9,829 bases of DNA, from NCBI GenBank assembly GCA_009778255.1, contig WRKD01000150.1, positions 1 through 9,829 of the forward strand. The letters are read 5' to 3'. Source of the stretch: Bacillota bacterium. Lineage in GTDB: Bacteria > Bacillota > Dehalobacteriia > UBA4068. Shown here in pieces: positions 1 to 7,507 of this stretch (its first letter is position 1; each line of letters opens with the position of its first letter). The notes under the pieces were generated by a model. The model searched no databases. It worked only from the letters and a program-made list of their open reading frames with translations, and was not told where the DNA came from. Both the position numbers and the translations under genes were made by a program.

Positions 1-25
1 TTGCGGCGCGAAGGCCGCAATGACG
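1..25. repeat. REP-like palindrome, possibly cut by the window edge
   Basis: Bases 1-7 (TTGCGGC) are the exact reverse complement of bases 14-20 (GCCGCAA), giving a 7-bp GC-rich stem with a 6-base loop, followed by TGACG. Read on the minus strand this is CGTCATTGCGG..., which resembles the start of the short dispersed 'CGTCATTGCG' palindromic repeats seen between genes in many bacterial genomes. That resemblance is from memory, not from a search. There is no T-run on either side, so it is not a convincing intrinsic terminator. The element may continue to the left of the window. It lies about 47 bases beyond the premature stop of the minus-strand lipoprotein frame and may be linked to the loss of the rest of that gene. 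Confidence 0.5.
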
Positions 26-71
26 AGAAAATGATAGTTGCGCTAATTTGGCAGAGTTGTAAAGCTAGTTT

Positions 72-245
72 TTAGAGGCGCCCTTTATTAAAACTATAAA
101 CTGCGTTTTGCAAATTTGTGGCAGTAGACCAATACGCAGAAATACTAAGCGTTTTGTTCTCGGTTGCATTGTTTTGATGGTTATCGCAAGATAAGAGAAA
201 AAATATCGCTAGAATAATTATCGCGTATATACATAACTTTTTCAT
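72..245 (-). pseudogene. Truncated lipoprotein, N-terminal remnant resembling an ABC solute-binding protein
   Basis: The minus-strand ATG at 245-243 opens a 57-codon frame that ends at TAA (74-72). Residues 1-20 are a clear lipoprotein signal peptide: K2-K3, a hydrophobic core, then lipobox L-L-S-C with the lipidated cysteine at C20. A short polar Asn-rich linker (DNHQNNATEN) follows, then LSISAYWSTATNLQNAVYSFNK (residues 33-54, broken here as LSISAYWSTAT and NLQNAVYSFNK). This looks like the first beta strand and first helix of extracellular solute-binding proteins, where 'F-x-K' is normally followed by '(x)YP' and some 350 more residues. Here it stops three residues later, and I see no continuation in the other frames to base 1. 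A possible ribosome binding site GAGGTG (262-257) lies 11 bases upstream, and a good promoter precedes it. Most likely a decayed transporter-binding-protein gene; a genuine small lipoprotein is the alternative. Confidence 0.6.
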
Positions 246-312
246 GGCTATTATTGCACCTCATTTCCTCATATCTTGGTAATTCTCAAACATTAACCCC
301 TGCTCCCCTGCA

Positions 313-341
313 ATCATATCATACAATAATAATGATTACAA
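313..341 (-). promoter_or_regulatory. Predicted sigma-A promoter for the truncated lipoprotein gene
   Basis: On the minus strand TTGTAA (341-336) and TATGAT (318-313) are separated by exactly 17 bases, a near-consensus vegetative promoter. Transcription would start near 306, leaving a leader of about 60 bases. Two tandem copies of GCAGGGG with an 8-base period (311-305 and 303-297) sit at the predicted start and could be a repressor site or chance. The promoter faces away from the macroglobulin promoter, so this is a divergent intergenic region. Confidence 0.6.
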
Positions 342-421
342 TGGGAAAAGGTAGAATATATTATTCTTGTTATTATGAGTTTATTCACAGGAATAGCATA
401 AAATCTTTTAATTAACGAATA

Positions 422-460
422 AGAATTGAAATACCGAATAATAAATGTTAGAATTGAAAT
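422..460 (+). repeat. 11-bp direct repeat overlapping the operon promoter
   Basis: AGAATTGAAAT occurs at 422-432 and again at 450-460, 28 bases apart. The first copy contains the -35 box and the second overlaps the -10 box and the bases just after it. Such placement could form a pair of operator half-sites about 2.7 helical turns apart. The sequence is AT-rich, so chance repetition is also possible. Confidence 0.4.
426..454 (+). promoter_or_regulatory. Predicted sigma-A promoter of the macroglobulin operon, extended -10
   Basis: TTGAAA (426-431) and TAGAAT (449-454) are separated by 17 bases. TG at 446-447 sits one base before the -10 box, which makes it an extended -10 promoter. Transcription should start around 461, giving a leader of roughly 33 bases with the ribosome binding site in it. 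No riboswitch-sized leader is present, so control would act at initiation. The next three genes follow without an obvious terminator or promoter, so this probably drives the whole 494-8587 operon. Confidence 0.7.
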
Positions 461-478
461 TATCAAATTAAGCATTAC

Positions 479-484
479 AGGAGG
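479..484 (+). promoter_or_regulatory. Ribosome binding site AGGAGG for the macroglobulin gene
   Basis: A perfect AGGAGG lies nine bases before the ATG at 494. It fixes the start codon and is stronger than the sites of the downstream genes. Confidence 0.85.
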
Positions 485-493
485 AATTATTAT

Positions 494-3400
494 ATGAATT
501 TTACTGAAAAACGTCTGCCTATTATCATATCAATTGTCATTTCCATTGCCTTGATAGCTGTTTGGTCTTATATTCTTATTCATAATACCCCTCCCTCCCC
601 CTCAGAGCCGACTCCGCTACCGGTGGCGGAAGAAATTCCCTTTGAACTTACTATATTAGCTGAAAAAGAAAGCTTCGCGGGTTTGGAAACAGACAGCGGC
701 TTTATCATCAGCAGCCCCGCACCGCTAAATGCCGTAGAGCTTGCCGCACGCTTAAGCCTTATGCCTGAAACACCATTTAAACTGGAACAACGCACAGAGA
801 CCGAGCTTTTTCTCCAGCCGCAAGAAACATTAAAACCCGGCTCGGTTTATAATATACTTCTAAGTGAAAACAGCTATGAACCGCCTATATCCTGGGCCTT
901 CCAAACTAAAACTGTTTTTCAGCTGCAAAAGCATCACCCAGCTGACGGTAGACTTTGGGTATCGGTTAAAAGCGGTATTGAACTTACTTTTACTCAACCG
1001 GTTGGCGATATTACCCCCTATGTTACCATCTCTCCCGACCTGCTCGGGCACTGGGAAAAGCTTACCGACAACACCTTTGTTTTTATTCCCTCTGTACAAA
1101 TGTCCTATTACAGCGACTATACTGTGACCTTGGCAGCCGATTTACTCAGCTTGGATGGAGCTAGGCTGGATGAAGAAATAAGTTTTACTTTCCGCACTGA
1201 AAACAACCTTGCCGCTCAAGAGTATTCTTTATACCCATATAATGGTTTTTCAGGAACCTTTACAACCAGCGACCCTATCTTTGTGGAACTATATGCCGAC
1301 GATATTTTTGCCGATTATGATCTTAAGGTAAATATTTATCGCTTTAACACCATAGAAGCTTATTTGGAGGCGGAAAAAATAGGCAAATGTGATATTTCAC
1401 TTTTTAAAGATGATATAGAAAAAATCTCGGATTTTTCCGCACAACTGATAATGAGCAATGAAATATATTGGAATTTAGCTTATCTTCCTTTACCGGAAAA
1501 CCCTGGTCCCGGCTGGTATTTAATTGATATACAGGTGGTTTCCGATAATTATTTAACCAATCAGCATACGCAAAAGCTCCTACAGATCACAGATATTGCC
1601 GTGTACGCACAAACTGCCAATAACCAGCTTCTTCTATGGCTTAATGACACAATCAGCGGCCAGCCTCTAGCCGCAGCTCAAGTTACACTGGAAGAGCAAA
1701 CCGCTCTTAGCAATGAACAAGGCATTGTATGGTTTGATGTAGAGCCTGAAAAGCAAGAGGAAATAAACTATAACTGGGAATATTACAGCCAAAAAAAACA
1801 AGTGCGCATACAGCGTGAAGACATGGAATACGGCGCTAATTTAAGCATTTTCGGAAAACCACACCTTTTTTGGCGAGATATTTATTATATCTATGTTTAT
1901 ACAGACCGGCAAGCATATCTACCCAATGATACAGTGCATTTTTGGGGCATGGTATTACCGCGCGCCGACAGTGCAAAAAGGCCCGAAAGTATAAAATTAG
2001 CATGGAATACCGATGATCTTTCTCCCGAAGGTATTGATATAGCAGTTGAGGCAAACGGCGCCTTTATGGGGGAGATCGTCTTCGAAAAACAATCCTTTGG
2101 CTGGAAAGAACTGAGCTTCAGCCTGGATGATATTATACTGACCACTACCAACTTTATTGTTATGGACTATGTCAAGCCAGTCTATACCGCTTCCTTATCC
2201 TTGGATAAGCCATACTACCGCAAAGGGGAAAGCATTAACGTTCTCTCGGAACTTAGTTTCTTTGACGGAACTCCGGCTGGCGGTATAGATGTAGATTTTT
2301 CCTACTGGGGGTACAGCGACGTCACTTTTTCAGACTCCCGAAGCACAAAGAGCGACTCCAACGGGAATTGTAATGCAACTTTTGATGTGAAAAGCGGTCA
2401 ATCTTGGTATCCTTACTATAACTATATCAGTTTTTCTACTCAGGGCGCGGAAGATCAAAGCATATATTATCAACAATCGGCGATGGTTTTTCCCAGTAAA
2501 TATATGATAGTGAACAGTTTTACCGCCGCTGAAGATGGCTATACCTTTAATATAAACGGTTATAGTATCGATTTTACTGCCGTAGATAACGGCGAGTATT
2601 GGCGCCGGCGAAACAATGATCTGCTTAAGGGCAGTGCAGCGGAGCTTACAGGTGAAGCAGTCTTAAACAAAGTAGAATATATACGTACCAAAACAGGGGA
2701 ATTCTACGACTTTATTAATAAAGTCACGGTAGACCGTTATAGCTACGAGAGCCAAGAGAGCGTTGTGATGACCATACCCCTGCAAACAGAAAATGGCGCA
2801 TTCGTATCGGAGACAATACCGTATCCGGAAGGCGATAGCATATATTACCATATGGATGTAACAGTTATTACCCCGGATGGACAAACACTTAGAGAAACCT
2901 GCTACACCCCGGGAGAGCGTTATTATTATTGGGATATGAAGCGCGATTTATATCAAAGGTATTCCTTTCGGCAAACAATCTATAAAGGCGATGACAATGA
3001 CTATTCTTATAGTACATGGCACAGATACCTAAAAAACGAGCAGGTAAATATCGATCTAATTGATCAAAAAAACAAATCGCCGGAAAGTGGCAACATGCTC
3101 TATACAGTGGTAGGGCAAAAGCTGCATAGTTATGATGTTTTACAGGAGATGAACTTTGATTTAAAGTTCCTGGCGGAATACAGCCCCAATGTACTGGTAA
3201 TGGGCGCATATTTCGACGGCAGACACATTTTTTCAGTAGAACCTATAACCCTGGCCTATAAATACGATGAAAGTGAATTAACTATGGAGATAACTGCGGA
3301 TAAAGAGCGTTATCTTCCCGGGGAGGAGGTTTCGCTACAACTGCACATAACAGATTCCGCCGGACAAGGGCAAGCTGCCCATTATCTTCTTAGTGTAGCA

Positions 3401-5464
3401 GATGAAGCGGCCTTTGCGGTGATGGATCAAGAAGTTGAACCACTGAGCAGCATTTATAGTACTTTTGATATTTATTACAACCAATACGTTTCCTATAAAC
3501 AACCCTATGATTTTGATGTAGGGGCGGAAAGTGGGGAAGGCGGTGGCGAAAACACCCGGCGCGATTTTGTGGATACCTTGGCTTTTATTAGCGGGCAGGC
3601 AGACGAGCAAGGATTTTCTACCGTTAAATTCAATATGGCAGATAACCTTACCTCTTGGCGCTTAACCGCTATAGCCTTTTGCGAAAAAAACTATGGTACT
3701 GTCAATTTACCCCTGGTGGGTAAGAGTATTACTAATATTCCCTGTTCATTACCCTTTTTCATCAATCAGGTACTGAATGGACGTTATTTGGCAAAAGAAA
3801 GTATCGGACTCAGTTTGCGCGCAGCTGGTAGTGCTATAACTGGTAGCGATATAGTCTCTTACGAAATACATCTGTTTGGCCAAAATGCAGACAGCACTCA
3901 AATGGCTCAGGCTGCAGCCGGAGATTTCCTACCGATAGTATTTGATCCATTGCCGGCAGGTGAATACATTATTGTGATTAAAGCCACTTGTGGCAGTTAT
4001 AGTGATGCTTTGGAATTGCCGGTAACAGTAGTGGAAAGCTTGCTCACAACTCATCGCCGACAAAGTGGAGAATTAAAAAACAGTTTAAATATAACAGCCC
4101 GCCGCTTCCCGGTACGCCTAACCCTCTACGATCTGGACAACCAACTTTTTTACGATTCGCTCTATACCTTACTCTCAGCCGGCGGGCAGCGCGCCGATCA
4201 AAGCCTTGTGCGGGCTTTGGCTGGCACGCAACTAAACAAACTGGAAGGAGGCGATTATTACTCAACAAGCCTGGATATTGCAAATGAGGAAATCAACTCT
4301 TGGCGTTACGGCCTGAGACTTTTCCCGTATGCGCAAACCGATCCTTTGCTTACCGCAAAGGCAGTAGCAGTGGCAGAGCAGTTTTTAGACATCCCTGCTT
4401 TGACAAGCTATTTTCGAAATATACTGGAAACGGATTCAAGCTATATTGAAGATACTTGCGCCGCTTACATGGGGCTGGCAGCCCTTAAAGAACCTGTGCT
4501 ACTGGAACTACGCGAACTATTTGCACTGACGCAAAAAGACAAAGGAATTCCCCTGGTAGATAACCTACATTTAGCTACTGCTCTGGCGCTAATTGGCGAC
4601 CATAACACAGCCAGAGAATGGTATGACGCTAATATTCACCCTGCTTTAGAAAGCTGGGGCAACAACTTATACTATTCTTCTGCCAATGACGCGCATACTA
4701 ATTATGTAATTAGCGCAGAATGCACCATGCTGGCGATACTACTTAATCACGCTGATCATCGTGATTTGCTAAACTATCTTTTAAATCAGCGCTCCACCAC
4801 TTATTCACCGCTGCTTGAGATCGCCTCTTATATCAATAAATATGACCCTAATCCCGAAAGTGCAGCTGCTTGTACATATATCCAAGGCGAAAAAACCATC
4901 GATATCAGTTTTGCCAATAAGCGCCAATTGTATCTTGAATTAGGAGAAGAGCAGATGGCACAGGCCGAGTTTATGGTAACCAAGGGACATGTTGGTTATA
5001 ACGCTTATTATTTTGGAGGCTTGGCAGAAGCGGAGAAACAATTGCCGGAAGGAGTAGAAATTAGCCGTACTTTCAGCACAGACAAATTAAAACTTGGCGA
5101 AACGCTTACTATAACTACCACCATTACTTTCGCTAGCAATGCCGCGGTGGGAACTTATCACATTGCACAGGTAGTGCCAACAGGGTTACGCTTTATGAGT
5201 GTTCCCGACTATGATTACCACAATAAATGGTATTATAATATTGGTGAGATGGGCCTTATAGATTTCTATATTCTCCCTGAAAGCAAAAAAAGCAATTCTG
5301 ATGCTTTTGGACGCGTTAGCATGCCGAGTAGTGTTACCATTAGCTATAAGGCTTGCGCGGTACTGCCGGGAACCTATATTATGGAAGCAGACGCTATTAG
5401 CTTTTTCGGAAACAACACCCTTTATGCAGACGAACGTCAGCAGGTTTCAATAGCAAATGAATAG
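494..5464 (+). CDS. Membrane-anchored alpha-2-macroglobulin-like protein lacking the thioester cysteine
   Basis: A 1656-aa extracytoplasmic protein of the bacterial alpha-2-macroglobulin family (YfhM/YfaS type), whose members are thought to trap or block foreign proteases. Residues 6-29 are a signal anchor (K6-R7, then a hydrophobic stretch) with no lipobox and no clear cleavage site, followed by a Pro-rich linker to about 45. Two Ig-like (Big_5/SbsA-type) domains follow, at about 48-140 and 143-237. Macroglobulin-type beta domains come next, including one at about 365-425, the MG2-type segment from about 464 (YTDRQAYLPNDTV), and the next from about 565 (LDKPYYRKGESI). The bait-region/MG6-7 signature is clear: VADEAAFAV (about 969), a Gly-rich stretch, RRDFVDTLAF (1022-1031) and DNLTSWRLTAIAF (from 1050). 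At the thioester site, where relatives have GC-x-EQ, this protein reads G-G-Q-R-A-D-Q (1230-1236): Arg1233 replaces Cys, Gln1236 remains. An alpha/alpha-toroid-like region (about 1205-1470) and a C-terminal beta domain (about 1515-1650) complete it. The family call is firm. A protease-inhibitor role without covalent trapping is inference. No pbpC partner is in view. Confidence 0.93.
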   Translation: MNFTEKRLPIIISIVISIALIAVWSYILIHNTPPSPSEPTPLPVAEEIPFELTILAEKESFAGLETDSGFIISSPAPLNAVELAARLSLMPETPFKLEQRTETELFLQPQETLKPGSVYNILLSENSYEPPISWAFQTKTVFQLQKHHPADGRLWVSVKSGIELTFTQPVGDITPYVTISPDLLGHWEKLTDNTFVFIPSVQMSYYSDYTVTLAADLLSLDGARLDEEISFTFRTENNLAAQEYSLYPYNGFSGTFTTSDPIFVELYADDIFADYDLKVNIYRFNTIEAYLEAEKIGKCDISLFKDDIEKISDFSAQLIMSNEIYWNLAYLPLPENPGPGWYLIDIQVVSDNYLTNQHTQKLLQITDIAVYAQTANNQLLLWLNDTISGQPLAAAQVTLEEQTALSNEQGIVWFDVEPEKQEEINYNWEYYSQKKQVRIQREDMEYGANLSIFGKPHLFWRDIYYIYVYTDRQAYLPNDTVHFWGMVLPRADSAKRPESIKLAWNTDDLSPEGIDIAVEANGAFMGEIVFEKQSFGWKELSFSLDDIILTTTNFIVMDYVKPVYTASLSLDKPYYRKGESINVLSELSFFDGTPAGGIDVDFSYWGYSDVTFSDSRSTKSDSNGNCNATFDVKSGQSWYPYYNYISFSTQGAEDQSIYYQQSAMVFPSKYMIVNSFTAAEDGYTFNINGYSIDFTAVDNGEYWRRRNNDLLKGSAAELTGEAVLNKVEYIRTKTGEFYDFINKVTVDRYSYESQESVVMTIPLQTENGAFVSETIPYPEGDSIYYHMDVTVITPDGQTLRETCYTPGERYYYWDMKRDLYQRYSFRQTIYKGDDNDYSYSTWHRYLKNEQVNIDLIDQKNKSPESGNMLYTVVGQKLHSYDVLQEMNFDLKFLAEYSPNVLVMGAYFDGRHIFSVEPITLAYKYDESELTMEITADKERYLPGEEVSLQLHITDSAGQGQAAHYLLSVADEAAFAVMDQEVEPLSSIYSTFDIYYNQYVSYKQPYDFDVGAESGEGGGENTRRDFVDTLAFISGQADEQGFSTVKFNMADNLTSWRLTAIAFCEKNYGTVNLPLVGKSITNIPCSLPFFINQVLNGRYLAKESIGLSLRAAGSAITGSDIVSYEIHLFGQNADSTQMAQAAAGDFLPIVFDPLPAGEYIIVIKATCGSYSDALELPVTVVESLLTTHRRQSGELKNSLNITARRFPVRLTLYDLDNQLFYDSLYTLLSAGGQRADQSLVRALAGTQLNKLEGGDYYSTSLDIANEEINSWRYGLRLFPYAQTDPLLTAKAVAVAEQFLDIPALTSYFRNILETDSSYIEDTCAAYMGLAALKEPVLLELRELFALTQKDKGIPLVDNLHLATALALIGDHNTAREWYDANIHPALESWGNNLYYSSANDAHTNYVISAECTMLAILLNHADHRDLLNYLLNQRSTTYSPLLEIASYINKYDPNPESAAACTYIQGEKTIDISFANKRQLYLELGEEQMAQAEFMVTKGHVGYNAYYFGGLAEAEKQLPEGVEISRTFSTDKLKLGETLTITTTITFASNAAVGTYHIAQVVPTGLRFMSVPDYDYHNKWYYNIGEMGLIDFYILPESKKSNSDAFGRVSMPSSVTISYKACAVLPGTYIMEADAISFFGNNTLYADERQQVSIANE

Positions 5465-5476
5465 GATAACAGAACT

Positions 5477-6346
5477 ATGAAAGAAGCCCTTTATTACGAA
5501 AAAAACGGCTCATATATAACTTGCCGACTTTGTCCGCATAAGTGCGAGATAATAAATACTAAAAGTGGGCGCTGTTTTACCAGAAAGCATGTGAATGGCA
5601 ACTTGATAGCGGCTGGTTATGGAATGGTATCTGCCTTGGGGCTGGATCCTATTGAAAAAAAGCCCTTACGCAATTATTACCCAGGTTCCAAGATACTATC
5701 GCTAGGCAGCTATGGCTGTAATATGCATTGCGATTTTTGCCAAAACGACACTATCTCTCAAAGTAAGGTGCTGATTAACTCTAGCCAAACAATAACAAAA
5801 AGCTTTTTTACACCCCAAGATATTCTCAACAAAGCTTATGGTCAACATGATAATATTGGTATTGCCTTCACCTATAATGAGCCGCTGATCAATATAGAGT
5901 ATATACTGGATATAGCGCCATTATTTAAAGCATACGGGCTAAAGGTAGTTTTAGTGACCAATGGGTTGATCTGTCAGGAACCACTGGCAAATCTGCTGCC
6001 GCTGGTGGATGCGCTGAATATAGATGTTAAGGGCTTTAGCGAGTCTTTTTATAAAAAACTGGGAGGAGATTTGTCTACCGTAAGGAATACAGTAGAAACT
6101 GCCGCTACTTACTGCCATGTAGAGATAACGGCCCTAATCGTACCGGGTGAAAATGATGATCCGGAAGAGATGGAAGCGCTTACAGATTGGCTGGCTGCCA
6201 TTTCACCAAAAATACCCTTGCATATAAACCGCTTTTTCCCACGTTATCTTATGTACAACAAACCTCCCACATCTATAAGCTCCTTAAAAGAACTAGCTGC
6301 TATTGCCCGGCGCAGATTGCAATATGTGTATATTGGCAATGTATGA
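5477..6346 (+). CDS. amrS: AmmeMemoRadiSam-system radical SAM enzyme (AmrS)
   Basis: A 289-aa cytosolic radical SAM protein of the PflA-like group (COG1180), closest by motif to AmrS. The radical SAM cluster motif is C81-N-M-H-C85-D-F-C88, followed by QN and ISQ, as in AmrS/PflA-type enzymes. An N-terminal set of four cysteines (C16, C19, C23, C33; CRLCPHKC...GRC) fits the AmrS-specific CxLCPxxC...G.C leader and could bind an extra metal or cluster. DPIEKKPL (57-64) and YPGS (68-71) are typical of the family. TYNEP (132-136), VTNG (160-163) and NIDVKG (181-186) mark later strands of the barrel. The substrate of AmrS is, to my knowledge, not established; the family is normally encoded near AMMECR1 (AmrA) and Memo (AmrB) proteins, neither of which is in this window. 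The only ribosome-binding candidate, AGGA (5463-5466), overlaps the macroglobulin stop codon, so translation is probably coupled to that gene. The alternative is another glycyl-radical-activase-like enzyme. Confidence 0.85.
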   Translation: MKEALYYEKNGSYITCRLCPHKCEIINTKSGRCFTRKHVNGNLIAAGYGMVSALGLDPIEKKPLRNYYPGSKILSLGSYGCNMHCDFCQNDTISQSKVLINSSQTITKSFFTPQDILNKAYGQHDNIGIAFTYNEPLINIEYILDIAPLFKAYGLKVVLVTNGLICQEPLANLLPLVDALNIDVKGFSESFYKKLGGDLSTVRNTVETAATYCHVEITALIVPGENDDPEEMEALTDWLAAISPKIPLHINRFFPRYLMYNKPPTSISSLKELAAIARRRLQYVYIGNV

Positions 6347-6368
6347 ACCTAGAAAGTGAGGTATAAAC

Positions 6369-7505
6369 ATGAACCATGCCGTAAGAATAGATGTATTACG
6401 TGAAAAAATGCAAGCTCAAAATGTAGCCGGAGTGTTTCTCCCCTTAGACGCCAGCTTGGAATATTTTACTGGTGCGCCGCGCGTAGAAAGCGGTCAGACC
6501 CGCCAGCGCCAAAACAGCGCGGAATATGCCAGTATACTGATTACAGAAAGTGAGATCATCTACTTTAATTCCCGGCTTTCCGCTTTAGGCTTACTGGCCA
6601 ACAATGATAAATACCCTTTGATAAACCAAATCATAGCTTTCCCAGATGCCGATCTTAGCGGAGCAACCTTTATAGGCGTTTGCAGTAAACTGGGCATTGC
6701 GGGACATAAATTGGGCTATTTACAAGATATCTCTTCTAGCCTGGTTTTACGCCTGCAAGAAGAGTTAGCTGTTTCTTGGGTAAATTTCGACCCTTTAGTG
6801 CAGCAAATGCGAGCCAAAAAAGACCCGGATGAGCTGTTTTTGATGAGCAAAGCAGCCTCTATCAATGATAAAATCTATCATGCTGTTTTTCCTCAACTGC
6901 AACCAGGCACTGGGGTAACGGAAATTGCCGCAGAGATCGATCGTCTTGCGAGAGTTTTCGGCGCCGCCAACACCTCATTTACCACCTCTGTAATGAATTT
7001 TGGCGCCATGGAAGGAATAAGTTATGGGGATCACTATCCGGTTTTACGTCGCGGTTATGTACTGGCTTTCGATTATGGTGTAGTTTATCAGGGTTATTGC
7101 TCAGATTTTGGCCGCACAGTATTTGTGGGAGAGCCAGAGCAAGCTTTAATAAATGCTCATGAACTTGTTATGCTAGCGCAAAAAAAAGCAATTGCAGCTA
7201 TGAAAGCAGGGGAAATAAGCGGTACAGAAGTAAACCGCCTGGCCCGCGAAGTACTAAAAGAAGGCGGTTATGATCGGGAATTCAATCATCGTTTAGGGCA
7301 TGGAATTGGCAAAGACGTTCATGAGCGGCCCTTTCTGGCGGAAGGAGAAGAAAGAATCTTAGAGCAAGGAATGTGCTTTACGGTAGAACCTTCGCTTTGT
7401 TTGCCCTACCGCGCTCTTATTCGGGTGGAAGATGTAGTCATGGTTTTGCCGGAGGGCGGAAAGAATCTTAATAGTACTACCTGGGATTTGGTGGTTGTTG
7501 AATAG
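6369..7505 (+). CDS. M24-family metallopeptidase (Xaa-Pro aminopeptidase/dipeptidase type)
   Basis: A 378-aa cytosolic peptidase with the creatinase-like N-terminal domain (about 5-135) and a C-terminal pita-bread catalytic domain (about 145-378). All five dinuclear-metal ligands of the M24 family are in place: D235 (FDYG), D246 (SDFGRT), H311 (LGHGIG), E340 (TVEPS) and E354 (RVEDVV). H318 in VHERP matches the second conserved histidine of Xaa-Pro-cleaving members. It should remove N-terminal residues before proline or split Xaa-Pro dipeptides, using Mn or Co. The N-domain has an unusual polar stretch, SGQTRQRQNS, after the YFTGAPR segment. The ribosome binding site GTGAGGT (6356-6362) lies six bases before the ATG, so this gene can be translated independently within the operon. 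Whether it is PepP-like, PepQ-like or a related hydrolase cannot be settled from motifs alone, so no symbol is given. Confidence 0.92.
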   Translation: MNHAVRIDVLREKMQAQNVAGVFLPLDASLEYFTGAPRVESGQTRQRQNSAEYASILITESEIIYFNSRLSALGLLANNDKYPLINQIIAFPDADLSGATFIGVCSKLGIAGHKLGYLQDISSSLVLRLQEELAVSWVNFDPLVQQMRAKKDPDELFLMSKAASINDKIYHAVFPQLQPGTGVTEIAAEIDRLARVFGAANTSFTTSVMNFGAMEGISYGDHYPVLRRGYVLAFDYGVVYQGYCSDFGRTVFVGEPEQALINAHELVMLAQKKAIAAMKAGEISGTEVNRLAREVLKEGGYDREFNHRLGHGIGKDVHERPFLAEGEERILEQGMCFTVEPSLCLPYRALIRVEDVVMVLPEGGKNLNSTTWDLVVVE

Positions 7506-7507
7506 CT

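Noticed and set aside
1..25. Left-edge palindrome as a terminator for an upstream gene
   Set aside because: No T-run follows the stem in either direction, and the TGACG flank fits a dispersed repeat better.
454..482. Second promoter using the other TTGAAA (454-459)
   Set aside because: The sequence 17 bases downstream (ACAGGA) is the ribosome-binding region and not a -10 box.
494..5464. CRISPR, toxin-antitoxin, phage defence or other new multi-gene system centred on the large gene
   Set aside because: No repeats-spacers, nuclease, recombinase or small partner genes are visible. Every long frame belongs to a known family, so a new defence system is not supported beyond the macroglobulin-AmrS pairing noted as a finding.
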